Positions 7,592 through 14,853 of a stretch of 20,400 nucleotides of DNA are shown here, piece after piece; the stretch's first letter is position 1, and the number at the start of each line of letters is the position of its first letter. A model generated the notes under the pieces. The model saw only the letters and a program-made list of their open reading frames with translations. It was not told the DNA's origin and did no database searches. The stretch comes from a virus. The stretch is taken from positions 1-20,400 of the IMG/VR virus record IMGVR_UViG_3300042868_003754. One strand, written 5' to 3'. The translations under genes were made by a program, and so were the position numbers.

Positions 7592-9814
7592 TTAGTAAAC
7601 CGGAAGTTCTTCCGGCAGAGTATCTGAAATCGTTGGCAGAGTCAGGGCCATATCAACATACGAGTCGATGGCCTTATACCCGATAGTACCAACATTGCCT
7701 GAATGGACTGTTCGATTGAAGAAGTTTTCCGGGGATTCCCCGAAAATGATCATTGGATTGAACCGGGTAGTTTCCTGCAGCAAGTCTTGAGCTTTCTTCA
7801 AGAGCTCATTCTTCTCAGTCATCTCGTCTTGTAGGGCGCTGAACTCAGTAGCCAGGCCCGCCAGGTCTTCCATGACCACAGTTCCCGAGGCTTTGACCAG
7901 GTTCAATGACACCTGGAGAAGCTGAGCTGCGGTTGCTGGCAGACCAGTAGTGCCTGCTTGAGCCCAGTTGGCACCGCCAACAATGGCTGCCACCACTGCC
8001 AGGAACAAAGCAGATTCGACTCCAAGCTCCTTGACCAAGAACTCGAAGAACTTCTTGGTTGCGTAGGAGATCAAGATGGTGACTACGACAAACTGAACAA
8101 AGGCATACAGAGTCGTCACTGCAGCCAGCGTTGCTCCGTAGTCGTAGACCGCCATAACGATGGCGATGATGAACAAAATCGTTGAGAAGAAGCTCTGCTG
8201 ATACCACTTCACCTTCACAACTTGAACGCTGTTCACAATCACATGTAGTGCTTTGGAGTAGAGCCGCTCCTGAAACTGCAGTGAGTAGTTTCTGGTGATG
8301 GAGTAGTCCAACGGAACCAGCAAAGAAACACTGGTCTCAGTCTCTACGTCGCTGTGATCGCCTTCAATGAAATAGCGCATCTCCAGGTCTTGCACCTGAA
8401 TCTCTTCGTAGGTCGAGTCCGTGATCTGTCTGCGGTAGCAGTGAAACGAAGGAACTCGAGGCTTGGGTTCCAAAGCCTCCTGAGTCGTGACATCTACTGG
8501 CTCAGCCTCTACAGCGGCGATGACCTGGCTGGAAGTCTCCCCGACCTTGAGGCCAGTCACCGTCCCGGCGATGACGCGCTTGCTGATACCCGTAGAAGAC
8601 AAGGTGTGCTTCACCAGGCTGTCAGCAACGGTGATCGCTTCTCGTGGCCACTCAGTGTTGATCGCCCGGCCTACCACCCAAGGGTCGACGTTGTTGTACC
8701 CGCTGTCGTAGAGCTCGCTAAAGAAGTCAAAGAGGTAGCGACAAGAGTCTTTGTCTGCGCTGCTCGCCGGCACCATCAAGCCAATGTAGGCCTGGGCCAC
8801 ATCCCCAATGTCTGGGTTGGCATGGATGGCCTCATCGAGCTCGTCGTAGCTCACGCCCAGCTTCTTGCAGATCTTCACTGAATCCAGGTACTGAACGGAG
8901 TTCTGGTTCACAGAGATCCGCTGCTTGTTCGTCCGAAAGTGGATGAACGGAAAGAAGTCCTTGCTGAGATCCTCTGCTGTCGAAGTGCCCGTGAGCACAT
9001 TGTCCAGAGTCGGATGCACAGCAGAACCAACCTCGTAGATCCAGTACTTCTTGACACCCCCCACGTAGTAGCTCACCTGCACAAAGTCGCTGGAGTCTGC
9101 GTACTCACTGTTGGTGATGTCAAAGCTGCCGCTGATGACAGGCCCAGTAGGCGTGTCGTCGTAGGCGTACAGCACCCTGGCGAAGTCGTCTGTAGCCGCA
9201 GGATCGACTCGCACAGCACTGTGCTTGTTGACCATGTCGTTGAGCTCAGGGTACAAAAACTGGGCCTTGCGATTGGGGCTTGGCCGAGTGTTCGGAGGCT
9301 GGCCCCACTGCGCTGTAGCGATAGGCAAGTAGCTCCCTGCCCTGCTCTGCGGAATCACCACCAGGATGTCATCCAGGTACACGTCCTTGCCCAAGGTCGT
9401 GCTGAGAGTGTTCAGTCTGTTGTTGGCTGTGTTGTAGCCATGGTTCTGCACCAGCTTGAGCCAGGTGATGTGCAAGATGTTCGGTGCCCCGATGTGCAGG
9501 TATTCAATGCTGACCGGCTGGCCTTCAAGCGTGTCGAGTACCGCCTGAACAGCAGGTTGATGCGCTGAGCTTGCAAAGCGCTTCACACCAGGGGTGCCGA
9601 AGACGTAGCGGTTCTTTGCGAAGTTGTGCATCGAGCGCACGCGAGAGCCCACGCTCCGGAACAGATCGGTCAGGATGGCATTGGGCAGATCCTTGTCTTG
9701 CAAGATCCCCCGAAGCGTTCCTGAGATGACCGAGCTGGGGATCAGATCATCTTGGATCAGCCGGCTGGCACTCGTGCCCACATAGGTCTTGTACTTGCTG
9801 CTGAACAGGCCCAT
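7592..9814 (-). CDS. Large structural protein with C-terminal membrane segments, N4 gp53 position
   Basis: 740 aa from the ATG at 9812-9814 (MGLFSSKYKTY), chosen because GGGAG lies 6 nt upstream; a longer ATG at 9841 would fall inside a terminator. Residues 1-500 look soluble and mixed in structure, with no catalytic motif recognised. Three hydrophobic segments follow at about 542-557, 563-584 and 601-621 (FSTILFIIAIVMAVYDYG; FVQFVVVTILISY; ALFLAVVAAIVGGANWA). The last 110 residues are soluble and partly helical. Membrane spans are unusual in a large virion protein and suggest insertion into the host inner membrane during ejection (inference). Gene order matches N4 gp53. The stop TAA overlaps the ribosome site of the next gene, so the two are likely cotranslated. 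The exact virion location is not visible from sequence. Confidence 0.78.
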   Translation of the reverse strand: MGLFSSKYKTYVGTSASRLIQDDLIPSSVISGTLRGILQDKDLPNAILTDLFRSVGSRVRSMHNFAKNRYVFGTPGVKRFASSAHQPAVQAVLDTLEGQPVSIEYLHIGAPNILHITWLKLVQNHGYNTANNRLNTLSTTLGKDVYLDDILVVIPQSRAGSYLPIATAQWGQPPNTRPSPNRKAQFLYPELNDMVNKHSAVRVDPAATDDFARVLYAYDDTPTGPVISGSFDITNSEYADSSDFVQVSYYVGGVKKYWIYEVGSAVHPTLDNVLTGTSTAEDLSKDFFPFIHFRTNKQRISVNQNSVQYLDSVKICKKLGVSYDELDEAIHANPDIGDVAQAYIGLMVPASSADKDSCRYLFDFFSELYDSGYNNVDPWVVGRAINTEWPREAITVADSLVKHTLSSTGISKRVIAGTVTGLKVGETSSQVIAAVEAEPVDVTTQEALEPKPRVPSFHCYRRQITDSTYEEIQVQDLEMRYFIEGDHSDVETETSVSLLVPLDYSITRNYSLQFQERLYSKALHVIVNSVQVVKVKWYQQSFFSTILFIIAIVMAVYDYGATLAAVTTLYAFVQFVVVTILISYATKKFFEFLVKELGVESALFLAVVAAIVGGANWAQAGTTGLPATAAQLLQVSLNLVKASGTVVMEDLAGLATEFSALQDEMTEKNELLKKAQDLLQETTRFNPMIIFGESPENFFNRTVHSGNVGTIGYKAIDSYVDMALTLPTISDTLPEELPVY

Positions 9815-9825
9815 TTGCTTCTCCC

Positions 9826-9851
9826 AAAAAAGAAGGGGCACAAGGCCCCTT
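9826..9851 (-). terminator. Intrinsic terminator after the coiled-coil gene
   Basis: On the minus strand AAGGGGC pairs with GCCCCTT (7 bp) around a 5-nt loop and is followed by C and six Ts. It begins about 26 nt after the stop of the 9877-11016 gene and ends about 11 nt before the ATG of the next gene, overlapping that gene's leader. It would reduce transcription of the gp53-like gene and those beyond it. Confidence 0.82.
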
Positions 9852-9876
9852 GTTTTGTTTCACCAGGGCAGATTGA

Positions 9877-11016
9877 TCAGGCCCCGACACCTTCAAGCAG
9901 CTTGTTGACTGCCCGGCCCACCGATGCGTCATCGAGCTTGTTGGTGGCGTTGGCCTGGGTGCCTTCGTCAGTCGTGCGCCGCACGTTCCAGCTGTCCACC
10001 ATGAGCTTGGCAGCCTTCTGCTCAGCGTCTCGGGTGAAGCCGTTGGTTTGAGCCACGTACAGAGCCTTCTGACGCCCCACCACGCTGTCGGCATCCACCG
10101 CCACAGCAGAGACCTGAGCACGCTCTGTGACGATCTTCTGAGCCAGCAGATCGGTCTCGGCAGTGGTCTTGCCTTTGGTCAGCATCAAGACATCGTATTC
10201 AGCCCGCAGCTTGCATTCCTGGGCCACCAGGACAGTGCCTTCGGTTTCAGCGTTGGTGGTCTTCACCACAGTCAGCGCTTTGTCCAGCACCATCTGCTCG
10301 TTCTGACGCACCAGGTTAGAAGTCTGCTGTTCGATCTGGAGCTTCTGGGCCACCAGATTGGTGGTCTGCTGGGACACCTGTGCAGCTTGAGCGTCCAGCA
10401 CAGCCCCTTGTTTGGGGATGTTGAGAGCTTCCGCCACCAGGTTCGTGGTTTGCTGCAGCACCTGAGCTGCCTGACGATCCATCAGAACACCCTGCTTCGG
10501 GATGTTCAGGGCTTCTGCTTCTAGGTTGGCAGTCTGCTGCTCAACCTGAGCAGTTTGAGCGCCAACACGAGCAGTCTCAGCTTCGATCTGCAGCTTCTGA
10601 CTGGCCAAGTTGGCTGTCTCTTGAGTGAGACGGGCACGTTGAGCGGTGGCGGTCAGAAGCTCGTCTTGCAGGTTCAGCAGTTGCTGGTTCAGCACTGCGG
10701 TCTGCTTCTCCACCTGAGCTCGTTGAGCAACAGCGGTCAGACGCTGCTCTTCAAGAAGCTCAAGGTTCTTCTCTTTCAGGACGGCATCCTGGTTGGTTGC
10801 CGTCTGGTTCATCAAGAACTGCAGGGCCGTGCCCATGACAGCCTGCACAGAACCCAGGTACACCTGAGCGTACTCTGCACCCTTGATCCGACCTTTCTCG
10901 AACTCCTGCTCCAGGTGCGCTTTCGTCGTCCGCATGAGGACATCGAACACACCTGCACCAGCGATGTTCGCAGCAGTGAGGTCAGCCAGTTGGATCGGAT
11001 TGAAGGGTGCAGTCAT
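9877..11016 (-). CDS. Coiled-coil structural protein with 28-residue repeats, N4 gp54 position
   Basis: 379 aa. Residues 1-75 are a mixed N-terminal head. Residues 85-270 are a long Gln/Ala/Leu coiled coil, including two near-identical 28-residue units at 160-187 and 188-215 (each with [10 protein letters not shown] and QAAQV), followed by two 14-residue half units starting QQTTNL and QQTSNL. The C-terminus ([19 protein letters not shown]) resembles the end of a family of coil-containing phage structural proteins. The period of 28 equals four heptads, consistent with a fibrous rod. N4 gp54 is an internal or structural virion protein of about 32 kDa at this map position. It lies 37 nt after the 11054-11629 gene with a weak ribosome site, and is followed by an intrinsic terminator. 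It could form a tail, core or ejection-tube component; that is inference. Confidence 0.78.
   Translation of the reverse strand: MTAPFNPIQLADLTAANIAGAGVFDVLMRTTKAHLEQEFEKGRIKGAEYAQVYLGSVQAVMGTALQFLMNQTATNQDAVLKEKNLELLEEQRLTAVAQRAQVEKQTAVLNQQLLNLQDELLTATAQRARLTQETANLASQKLQIEAETARVGAQTAQVEQQTANLEAEALNIPKQGVLMDRQAAQVLQQTTNLVAEALNIPKQGAVLDAQAAQVSQQTTNLVAQKLQIEQQTSNLVRQNEQMVLDKALTVVKTTNAETEGTVLVAQECKLRAEYDVLMLTKGKTTAETDLLAQKIVTERAQVSAVAVDADSVVGRQKALYVAQTNGFTRDAEQKAAKLMVDSWNVRRTTDEGTQANATNKLDDASVGRAVNKLLEGVGA
10330..10539 (-). repeat. Tandem 84-bp coding repeats in coiled-coil gene
   Basis: Two 84-bp units (10456-10539 and 10372-10455) encode 28-residue repeats that share [10 protein letters not shown] and QAAQV. 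A 42-bp half unit (10330-10371) follows. The DNA copies have diverged much more than the protein, mostly at third positions, so the duplication is old and selected at protein level. Confidence 0.75.
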
Positions 11017-11053
11017 TCAGGTTCTCTGGGTTCTGTGTAAGCCGCGGACTTGA

Positions 11054-11629
11054 TCAGTCCACCGACTGGGCCATGGCTTGGCGACGAGCCAGGTCAGCCA
11101 GTTCTTCCTTAGTCAGCTGGGGCAGGATTTCGATGGCGAACTCCTTGATCAGCTTGCCTTTGCGCACCTTCTCGCCACGTGCGCCCGTGACCGTGTAGAA
11201 GCTCTGGCACTGACGAGCGTCGAGCATGTCCAGCATGATCTGAGGGATGTGCCAGCCATCGTCGGCGTTGAACGGGATGTACTTGCGCACGGTGCCGATC
11301 ACACGGTTGCTCACCGAGAAGATCTCGCCTTCCCATTCCTTCTTGTTCGGGTTCATGCACTGCAGGCGCACACGGATCAGCTTCATGGCTGCGTCGTAGT
11401 GGGCCTTGGCCAGCTCGTCGGCAGTCGGAGGACGCACCGTAGGAGCGACACCGGCAGTCTGTTCGGCCACTGCAGCTTCGGGTGCAGCCTGGCCTTGGAT
11501 CTTGGCGTTCACCTTCTCACGCAGCTTTTCCAGGCCGATGGAAGGGTGGTAGCTGATGCCCAGCAGATCGGCACGTGCCTTCAGGGCACTCAGTTCGTCT
11601 TGGGGAGCATCGTCGTGAAGGGAGTCCAT
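11054..11629 (-). CDS. Conserved phage protein with N-terminal HeH/LEM-like motif, N4 gp55 position
   Basis: 191 aa. Residues 12-45 (ELSALKARADLLGISYHP then KLREKVNAKI) look like a helix-extension-helix (HeH/LEM/SAP-like) nucleic-acid or protein-binding motif. An Ala/Pro/Val linker follows at 47-75. The C-terminal domain has conserved-looking blocks RLQCMNPNKKEWEGEIFSV, RKYIPFNADDGWHIP and KGKLIKEFAIEILPQLTKEE. The gene lies directly after the capsid gene and its terminator, so it needs read-through or its own promoter; none is obvious in the 40-nt gap. Position matches N4 gp55. Possible roles are a capsid accessory or head-vertex protein, or DNA packaging; the sequence does not decide. Confidence 0.75.
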   Translation of the reverse strand: MDSLHDDAPQDELSALKARADLLGISYHPSIGLEKLREKVNAKIQGQAAPEAAVAEQTAGVAPTVRPPTADELAKAHYDAAMKLIRVRLQCMNPNKKEWEGEIFSVSNRVIGTVRKYIPFNADDGWHIPQIMLDMLDARQCQSFYTVTGARGEKVRKGKLIKEFAIEILPQLTKEELADLARRQAMAQSVD

Positions 11630-11665
11630 GTGTCTGTCTTGTCTTTCAGTTGGGAGAAATCTTTC

Positions 11666-11697
11666 AAAAAGGGGAGCCAGTTGCCCAGCTCCCCTTT
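11666..11697 (-). terminator. Intrinsic terminator after major capsid gene
   Basis: On the minus strand a 10-bp stem AAAGGGGAGC/GCTCCCCTTT with a 10-nt loop is followed by a run of five Ts (two shared with the stem). It starts about 18 nt after the capsid stop codon. It separates capsid transcription from the following gp55- to gp50-like genes. Confidence 0.85.
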
Positions 11698-11714
11698 CTT
11701 ACTTCACTGCTGGC

Positions 11715-13196
11715 TTACAGCAGAGCTGCCGTCATGATCAGGCCCAGACGCTCCGAGCGGAGGATCATGAAGCCGTAGTACCACTTGATCGACATGAAGC
11801 CGGTCTCACCGTAGGGATCGGTGCGGTCAGCCGTTTCCAGGCCAGGCTTCTTGTTGTGGATGGTGAACTTCGTCGACTTGCCGTCCGTCTGGAACGAGAT
11901 GGTCGTGAAGGCACCTTCACCGATCGCCAGCATCGGGAACACGTCGTAGCGACCGTTGGTGCGGTAGTACAGCGGATCCGAACCGTAGGCACCAGCGCCG
12001 GCCCACTTCGTCATCTCGGGGACGACGATGATGCGCCAGTTGTCCACCGCGCCCACCTCACCGATCATGGTTGCACCACCAGCGGCGTACTTCTCGATGG
12101 AGATGAACGCCGGGTTGTTGTGCAGATCCTTCATCGCCTTGATGGTCGGCAGCAGCTCCGAGCCGATGTACAGCGGACGCGCACCGGGGATGACACGGGT
12201 GTCCACCATGCGGGTGCCGGTGAACATCGTGGTCTGCTTCGGCGTGCGAGCGTTGTCCAGGTCGATGGACAGGCGCATCAGGTCACCGTAGTCGACCAGG
12301 CCCTGGTTGGCACCGGCAGCAGCGGGATCGATGGTCTGACGGCTCGTGGCGTTGCCAGGCCAGCGGATCGTGCTTGCCGAGGTCAGCAGGTCGATCTGCA
12401 GGGCATCTTCCGTCATCTCGGCAGCGCCGTTGACCATCTCACGGGTCACGTGCTGTTCGAGGTCGGCGTCCGAGTCGAAGTCCAGCGATTCCTTGGTGTA
12501 CTCGTCGAAGAAGCCGAACTTCTCCAGCGAGCCTTCCAGTTCACGGCGCTTGAAGCCGACACGGTTCACCCGGCCACCGTTTTCCGACAGCACCGGCATC
12601 TTGCCGTTGATCAGGCCGATGTCCTTGGACGAGCCGTACAGGTTGCCCGAGCCACGCTGCACCGTCGCACCGAAGCCCAGAGCCGCCACCGCGTTGGCGT
12701 TGGTCAGGTTCAGGTACTTCACGACACGGTTGGGGGCCATAGTCGTGTTCAGCGAGATCAGCGTGCGGCCAGCACCACCCGAGCCACCGGCACCAGCGGT
12801 AGCGACGTTCTGCTGACCGTTGGAGGGACCGTTGACGTTCAGGTTGATGGCGGTCACCGCAGCAGCAGCCGTCGCATCGGTCACCGTGATGAAGTCCGGG
12901 AAGCTGACGTAGTACTCGGTGATGGCGATGGTGGCGCCGGCAGCGTCGATGCCCTGGTCGTTCAGGTTGGCGTCGTCGAGCAGCGGCAGGTAGTGGTAGC
13001 GCTTGATCTTCTTGCCCATGTTCTTGGGCATCGAGATGGCGTCAGCGACCTGGGTGAAGTACTGCTCCTTGCGGGCCTCGATCAGCGCCTGCTTGATGAA
13101 GTAGTGCGGCTGGAGTTGGCCCTGCTGCACGACACCGTTGACGGTGCCACCAGTGTTGATGTCCGAATCCGGACCTGCTTTGAATTCACGAGTCAT
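11715..13196 (-). CDS. Major capsid protein, N4-gp56 family
   Basis: 493 aa. It matches the N4-gp56 family (HK97-like fold) in characteristic blocks: YHYLPLLDDANLNDQGIDA at about 67-85, NLYGSSKDIGLINGKMPVL and GGRVNRVGFKRRELEG at 185-222, KFGFFDEYTKESLDFDSD at 226-243, and a C-terminal MSIKWYYGFMILRSERL. N4 gp56 is about 400 aa. The surplus seems to lie around residues 104-180, where Ala/Asn/Gly-rich sequence (VATAGAGGSGGAG) suggests an inserted surface loop or small domain. AAGGAA precedes the ATG at good spacing and a strong terminator follows, as expected for the most abundant protein. The preceding gene encodes the scaffold. Function is secure; the insertion is inference. Confidence 0.95.
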   Translation of the reverse strand: MTREFKAGPDSDINTGGTVNGVVQQGQLQPHYFIKQALIEARKEQYFTQVADAISMPKNMGKKIKRYHYLPLLDDANLNDQGIDAAGATIAITEYYVSFPDFITVTDATAAAAVTAINLNVNGPSNGQQNVATAGAGGSGGAGRTLISLNTTMAPNRVVKYLNLTNANAVAALGFGATVQRGSGNLYGSSKDIGLINGKMPVLSENGGRVNRVGFKRRELEGSLEKFGFFDEYTKESLDFDSDADLEQHVTREMVNGAAEMTEDALQIDLLTSASTIRWPGNATSRQTIDPAAAGANQGLVDYGDLMRLSIDLDNARTPKQTTMFTGTRMVDTRVIPGARPLYIGSELLPTIKAMKDLHNNPAFISIEKYAAGGATMIGEVGAVDNWRIIVVPEMTKWAGAGAYGSDPLYYRTNGRYDVFPMLAIGEGAFTTISFQTDGKSTKFTIHNKKPGLETADRTDPYGETGFMSIKWYYGFMILRSERLGLIMTAALL

Positions 13197-13239
13197 TTCG
13201 ATTCCTTGGAGAGATTTGAGAAAAGTTCAGGGTGAAAGA

Positions 13240-14442
13240 TCAGATGCGACGCGAAGTCATCTTCTGGAACTCTTCATCCGACATCGACAGAGGGTTGAAC
13301 TCTTCTTGCGGAGCGGAAGAGACAGGAGTTGGCTTGGCCGGAGCCGCTGCGCGCTTCTTGTCTTTGATCAGCTGTTCCTTCGTGGCCGTCTGAGGTTTCG
13401 GCTGGATGAAATCACCAGGCTTGGCTTCTTCGGTTTTCCCCTGGCGTCCCAGGTGGTCGAAGCCGCCACGTGCATTGATGTCATCCCCGACTTGCTTGTA
13501 GGCCTGCAAAGAACTCAGCCCATTGAGTTGGCCGAAAAGGCTCTTGCGCTCGATCTCCTTGGCGATCACGTCATAAAAGCCAGCTTCGATGTGGCTGTTG
13601 ATGAGCTTGAGCAACTGAGGAGACTGCGCAACAACCTTTCGGCTTTCTTCGTCCCACTGCTTGGTCACCACATCGATCGTTCGTTGGAAGGACGGGGTGC
13701 TCTGGATCTCGTCCAGCACCTCATCCAACTCGACCTCACGAGCGTCGACCTTGCGAGCGGTTGGCGTGTAGCCATCGGCTTGCTTAGCGTCCAGATCCAT
13801 GGGATCTAGACCGCTTTCCTTGACCAGCTTGTTGACCGCACCCGGAACCTTCTTGTCCAAGTCGATCAAGTAGCTGAGCTTTTCTTCGCTGAGCAGCCCG
13901 TTGTTCTCGAGCATCTTCAGCAGCATCAGGTTGGGCTTGAGCGCCGCCATCTTCTTGGCGTAGTTCGCACCCATCTGCATCAGCTGGATTGCCTCGTCCA
14001 CGTTCTGGACAGAGATTTCCTTGCCGTTGGCTTTGAACGGAGCCGTGAGCTGCTTGTAGGCAGCCTCGTAGTCCACCGCAGCAGCCTCTTGAGCAGGCTT
14101 GTCCTTAGGGATTTCAGCTTCGGTCTTCTTGTCTTCTGCCTTGGTGGCATTCGCTGCTTCGCCCTCGCCCGTGTGAGCTGCGTCGCCTTCGGCGGCTTGC
14201 TCACCAGGCTCGGTTGTCGCAGCTTCGCCACCTGCGGTAGCAGCAGGAGCTTCGGTCTCACCAGGTGCTTCTTCTTCCTCGACGGTCTCGGCTGCAGGAG
14301 CAGCTTCCTGAACGACCACAGCAGCGGGCTTGGTCACAGGGCCAGTCGGGGTGTAGTTCACCAGCTCTTCGTCCGGAAGATCCAGGAACGAAAAGGCATC
14401 GTCAGCGACGGTGGTGTCTTCTTGAAGATTCTGGGCAGACAT
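13240..14442 (-). CDS. Capsid scaffolding-like protein, N4 gp57 position
   Basis: 400 aa. Residues 35-120 are a disordered acidic Ala/Glu/Pro tract. Residues 125-225 are helical with a recognisable block (NVDEAIQLMQMGANYAKKM, then MLENNGLLSEEKLSYLIDLD) seen in scaffold-type proteins encoded just ahead of podovirus capsid genes. The C-terminus is basic and Lys/Pro-rich, ending EEFNPLSMSDEEFQKM, reminiscent of the short C-terminal helix by which scaffolds bind capsid protein. It starts 5 nt after the previous stop, so it is translationally coupled, and the capsid gene follows after 43 nt. The scaffold role is inferred from position, composition and these blocks. Confidence 0.82.
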   Translation of the reverse strand: MSAQNLQEDTTVADDAFSFLDLPDEELVNYTPTGPVTKPAAVVVQEAAPAAETVEEEEAPGETEAPAATAGGEAATTEPGEQAAEGDAAHTGEGEAANATKAEDKKTEAEIPKDKPAQEAAAVDYEAAYKQLTAPFKANGKEISVQNVDEAIQLMQMGANYAKKMAALKPNLMLLKMLENNGLLSEEKLSYLIDLDKKVPGAVNKLVKESGLDPMDLDAKQADGYTPTARKVDAREVELDEVLDEIQSTPSFQRTIDVVTKQWDEESRKVVAQSPQLLKLINSHIEAGFYDVIAKEIERKSLFGQLNGLSSLQAYKQVGDDINARGGFDHLGRQGKTEEAKPGDFIQPKPQTATKEQLIKDKKRAAAPAKPTPVSSAPQEEFNPLSMSDEEFQKMTSRRI

Positions 14443-14447
14443 TCTGG

Positions 14448-14786
14448 TTAGGTATCCTGGACGAGTAGTTCGATGCGGGTTTGTTCAGCAGCATTCAGGG
14501 ACATCCGAGCAAGTTCTGCTTGCGCTCGGATGCCTTCAAAGTACTGATGGAGCTGGCCAATCGAATCCAACTTGGACACGATGGCCTGCTGGGCTTCAGG
14601 AGATTGCTCACTCTTGGCAGCTTTCAGGTGCACCAGCCGAACAGCTTCCTTTTGGAGGTAGCCAGTCAGCACGACTTCTTGGAAGTCCCGGCTGTTCATC
14701 AAACGCTCCAGTGTTGCAGCGAGTTTCACTGCAGCACTGTAGTGCTCAATATCTTTGTCCAGGCTCTGAAGTAGTTTGGTGCTCAT
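14448..14786 (-). CDS. Small conserved phage protein between portal and scaffold, N4 gp58 position
   Basis: 112 aa from ATG 14784-14786 (MSTKLLQSLDKDIEHY). It is mainly helical, with a central block NSRDFQEVVLTGYLQKEAVRLVHLKA, then SKLDSIGQLHQYFEGIRAQAE. The pattern 'NRDF-x4-L-x-GY-x5-VRL' followed by an 'L-x2-Y' helix recurs in small proteins beside portal genes of many phages; I cannot name a function. A GTG at 14834 would add 16 residues but has no ribosome site. Oddly, a perfect AAGGAG lies about 26 nt before the ATG, too far for normal use. A candidate promoter overlaps the portal stop just upstream. The scaffold gene follows 5 nt after its stop. Confidence 0.72.
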   Translation of the reverse strand: MSTKLLQSLDKDIEHYSAAVKLAATLERLMNSRDFQEVVLTGYLQKEAVRLVHLKAAKSEQSPEAQQAIVSKLDSIGQLHQYFEGIRAQAELARMSLNAAEQTRIELLVQDT

Positions 14787-14825
14787 CCGAGATACTGTTT
14801 CAACGGGGTATAACTCCTTGGGCGG

Positions 14826-14853
14826 AATATACACCGGAAAATCAGAATATCAC
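14826..14853 (-). promoter_or_regulatory. Candidate sigma-70-like promoter ahead of scaffold-capsid genes
   Basis: On the minus strand GTGATA (-35-like, 4 of 6 matches, 14848-14853) and TATATT (-10-like, 14826-14831) are separated by 16 nt. This lies in the unusually A+T-rich 63-bp gap between portal and the gp58-like gene. It would drive the gp58, scaffold and capsid genes apart from portal. The match is modest, and N4 late genes use host sigma-70 polymerase with a phage activator, so weak consensus would not be surprising. Confidence 0.3.

Noticed and set aside
7600-7615. Inverted repeat CCGGAAG/CTTCCGG as a terminator
   Set aside because: The 2-nt loop is too tight, there is no T-run on either strand, and it lies within the last codons of the gp53-like gene. 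It may still matter because it sits beside a GAGTATCT copy.
11628-13235. 535-codon open frame on the plus strand opposite the capsid gene
   Set aside because: Antisense shadow; the minus strand encodes a clear N4-gp56 family capsid protein with a ribosome site and terminator.
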